Below are positions 40,915-42,237 of a stretch of DNA of 42,237 nucleotides, one piece after another (within the stretch, counting starts at the first letter, position 1; each line of letters opens with the position of its first letter). A program made the position numbers and the translations under genes. This DNA is from Candidatus Aminicenantota bacterium (GTDB lineage: Bacteria > Acidobacteriota > Aminicenantia > UBA2199). Under the pieces are notes generated by a model. It worked only from the letters and a program-made list of their open reading frames with translations, did no database searches and was not told the origin of the DNA. The stretch covers positions 1 through 42,237 of the forward strand of contig JAPKZK010000081.1 of NCBI GenBank assembly GCA_026393835.1, written 5' to 3'.

Positions 40915-41147
40915 ACAGATAGCAACTCTTCGTCAGTCATTTCGAAATCATCTCTTATTCGAAAAGACGCCTTGCCGTCCAACAGACCCAGCCTTCTTTG
41001 GGGTAAAAGGCTTAATTCCTTAACGCTTTTGTTCTTTGTATCCTGTTTCCTTACTTTGTCCAGCAGGAATTCCATGAAATCCAGTACTTCATCTTTTACC
41101 TGGCTGGGCAATGAATTAATTCTATCGCAAAGGATTGTGTTTTCCAT
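40911..41147 (-). CDS. DUF2281-like antitoxin
   Basis: A 78-residue protein with the helical front MENTILCDRINSLPSQVKD and LDFMEFLLDKV, typical of small antitoxins paired with PIN toxins. A basic middle follows (NKSVKELSLLPQRRLGLLDG) and an acidic tail (DDFEMTDEELLSV) that would bind the toxin. The tail -DDF-MTDEEL- is common to this class. The promoter ends 7 bases before the ATG with no ribosome-binding site, so it is probably leaderless. Confidence 0.78.
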   Translation of the reverse strand: MENTILCDRINSLPSQVKDEVLDFMEFLLDKVRKQDTKNKSVKELSLLPQRRLGLLDGKASFRIRDDFEMTDEELLSV

Positions 41148-41154
41148 GCCCTAT

Positions 41155-41183
41155 TATTTAACACAAAACTCTTAAATTTTCAA
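41155..41183 (-). promoter_or_regulatory. Promoter of the second PIN/antitoxin pair
   Basis: Minus strand: TTGAAA (41178-41183), 17 bases, TAAATA (41155-41160), then 7 bases to the ATG at 41147. Confidence 0.45.
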
Positions 41184-41208
41184 CGGGTATCAGGCAAAAA
41201 TAATTATC

Positions 41209-41276
41209 AAAAGTTTTAGGAGGTGTCGGAACCCTTTTTCATAAGGGTTCTGACCCGCCGGAGGCTTTGTTCTTTA
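41209..41276. repeat. Dispersed hairpin element, copy 3
   Basis: AAAAGTTTTAGGAGG then a stem GTCGGAACCCTT / AAGGGTTCTGAC (41225-41254, one G-T pair). The left flank matches copy 1. It lies directly downstream of the FG-GAP gene on the minus strand. Confidence 0.65.
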
Positions 41277-41280
41277 TTCC

Positions 41281-42237
41281 TTAATTCTCAATCCTCCATA
41301 ATGTATTGGTAACCTGCGTCAAGGTCTCTGCTTTCTGACGTGAGAGGCCATCCATTATCCAAACGGAATTCCGGCCATCCACTTTATGACGCCAGAAAAT
41401 GTCCGGTTTCCCATTGCCGTCGTGATCCCCAACTCCGGCGATTTCCCAATTTACATTGACGGCGGAAAGTTGCTCTGTCCTGACCAACGTGGTTCCATTC
41501 ATGATCCATATCCGATTGGTTCCGTCCACGGTGTTGCGCCACAGGATATCGGGTTTCCCGTCGCCGGTGAAATTTCCGGCCCCGACGATGTCCCAGTTCA
41601 GGTTTGCCTCGGTGGAAAGTGAAACCTCGCTTGTACGCGCGAGCCCGTTCATGGGCCAGACTTTATTGTCGCCGGTGGCGCGGTTCCGCCATAGGATATC
41701 GACTTTCCCGTCGCTGTTGAAATCACCGGTCCCGCAGATATCCCAGGACAGGGTGGTTTCCGCCGGGAGCTGCGCGGTTCCCGCGAATGTTGTTCCGTTC
41801 ATGGTCCACACGAAATTGGCACCGTTTACTTTATCGCGCCACAGGAGGTCCTCTTTGCCGTCATTGTTGAAATCGCCGGTCCCCTTTAACTGGTTATCAA
41901 GATTGGTTTCATCCTGGATGGTCACGGCTTGCGTGGCCAAACGCGCGTCGTCTACGGGGTCGCTCCCCTGCACTATTCCGGATAACCAGATACAATCGTA
42001 TCCGCCTGCCCCGTAATACTTTGGTCAGCACGAACGGTCCAGGTGTATTTCCCGGCGGCGGCCGGGGTGCTTTCGGATACCACGGTATTCAGCGTCGCGC
42101 CTTTGTATAATTCGATTTTGATATTGTCGATGCCGCTGGAACCCCAGGTAATGTCATAACTGCGTTTGACCTGCCAGACTTCTGTTCCGACGGGGTAATT
42201 CAACGACAGCGCCGCAGTGGGAAGGATGGTGAAATTG
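41281..42237 (-). CDS. FG-GAP repeat protein, partial, with an apparent frameshift
   Basis: It runs off the right edge, so the N-terminus is missing. The part nearest the edge (42237 to about 41975) encodes a beta-sandwich like the Kre9/KNH domain (YPVGTEVWQVKRSYDITW, IKIELYKGATL, AAAGKYTWTV). From 41973 down, another frame gives four FG-GAP/VCBS-type units (FNNDGKEDLLWRDK, FNSDGKVDILWRNR, FTGDGKPDILWRNT, HDGNGKPDIFWRHK), each with a DxDxDG-like metal loop and a W-x-MNG strand. The upstream frame ends at TAG near 41974, overlapped by a GTG for the second part; the other frame continues smoothly (CIWLSGIVQGSDP). This suggests one gene with a frameshift. It is probably an exported surface protein. 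Confidence 0.68.

Noticed and set aside
1..42237. tRNA, rRNA, transposase or phage structural genes
   Set aside because: I looked for T-loop-like words, rRNA blocks and transposase motifs on both strands and saw none that hold up.

Overview
The window is about 42 kb of chromosome from a bacterium of middling GC content. It has no rRNA, tRNA, transposase, phage structural genes or CRISPR. Three things point to a large-genome, probably uncultured lineage: many AAA-ATPase/PD-(D/E)XK proteins, FG-GAP repeat proteins, and an archaeal-type thiolase/HMG-CoA synthase set next to a leucine-type acyl-CoA operon. My best guess is Acidobacteriota or Candidatus Aminicenantota, or a deltaproteobacterium-like group. 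This is inference only; no marker in the window settles it.

Region 1 (0.3-8.3 kb) is housekeeping: thiC, a metallo-beta-lactamase-fold hydrolase, yebC, the Holliday-junction genes ruvC-ruvA-ruvB, and an exported amidase that overlaps ruvB. A DnaB-like ATPase with a repeated acidic Thr-x-Leu tail and a small lipoprotein run the other way. Region 2 (8.4-13.5 kb) has a probably frame-shifted repeat/zinc-ribbon gene, a PHP-family histidinol-phosphatase-like enzyme, an ABC-2 ATPase/permease pair and a secreted CAP-domain protein.

Region 3 (13.6-23.0 kb) is accessory DNA. It holds two unrelated AAA-ATPases with PD-(D/E)XK tails, a Uma2 endonuclease, an 18-unit array of 21 bp, an RNase H-like protein and, in its centre, a compact RiPP locus. 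That locus comprises a 55-aa precursor with a KGG leader end and three cysteines, a radical SAM/SPASM maturase, and a second SAM-like partner that still has a CX3CX2C motif. It resembles the 'GG-Bacteroidales' peptide systems.

Region 4 (23.1-31.8 kb) is one long minus-strand operon in the order HMG-CoA synthase, thiolase, DUF35 OB protein, biotin carboxylase, carboxyltransferase, biotinyl protein, acyl-CoA dehydrogenase, methylglutaconyl-CoA hydratase. It links an archaeal-style HMG-CoA-forming complex to the leucine/isovaleryl-CoA branch. It could degrade leucine, or build isovaleryl-CoA from acetyl-CoA.

Region 5 (32-42.2 kb) looks like a defence island: a small permease, a second 21-bp array, a TIR-STAND-TPR (NLR-like) protein carrying a 30-bp palindrome in its linker, a VapBC pair flanked by 15-bp direct repeats, a DUF3696-type ATPase overlapping a PIN-like nuclease, a lone SIR2-like protein, and a second PIN/antitoxin pair. 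The SIR2 and second PIN modules lie between two copies of a hairpin plus FG-GAP segment, one of them a pseudogene.

Several promoters read as TTGACA-17-TAtaAT with the start codon only 6-9 bases after the -10 box, so leaderless transcripts appear common here.
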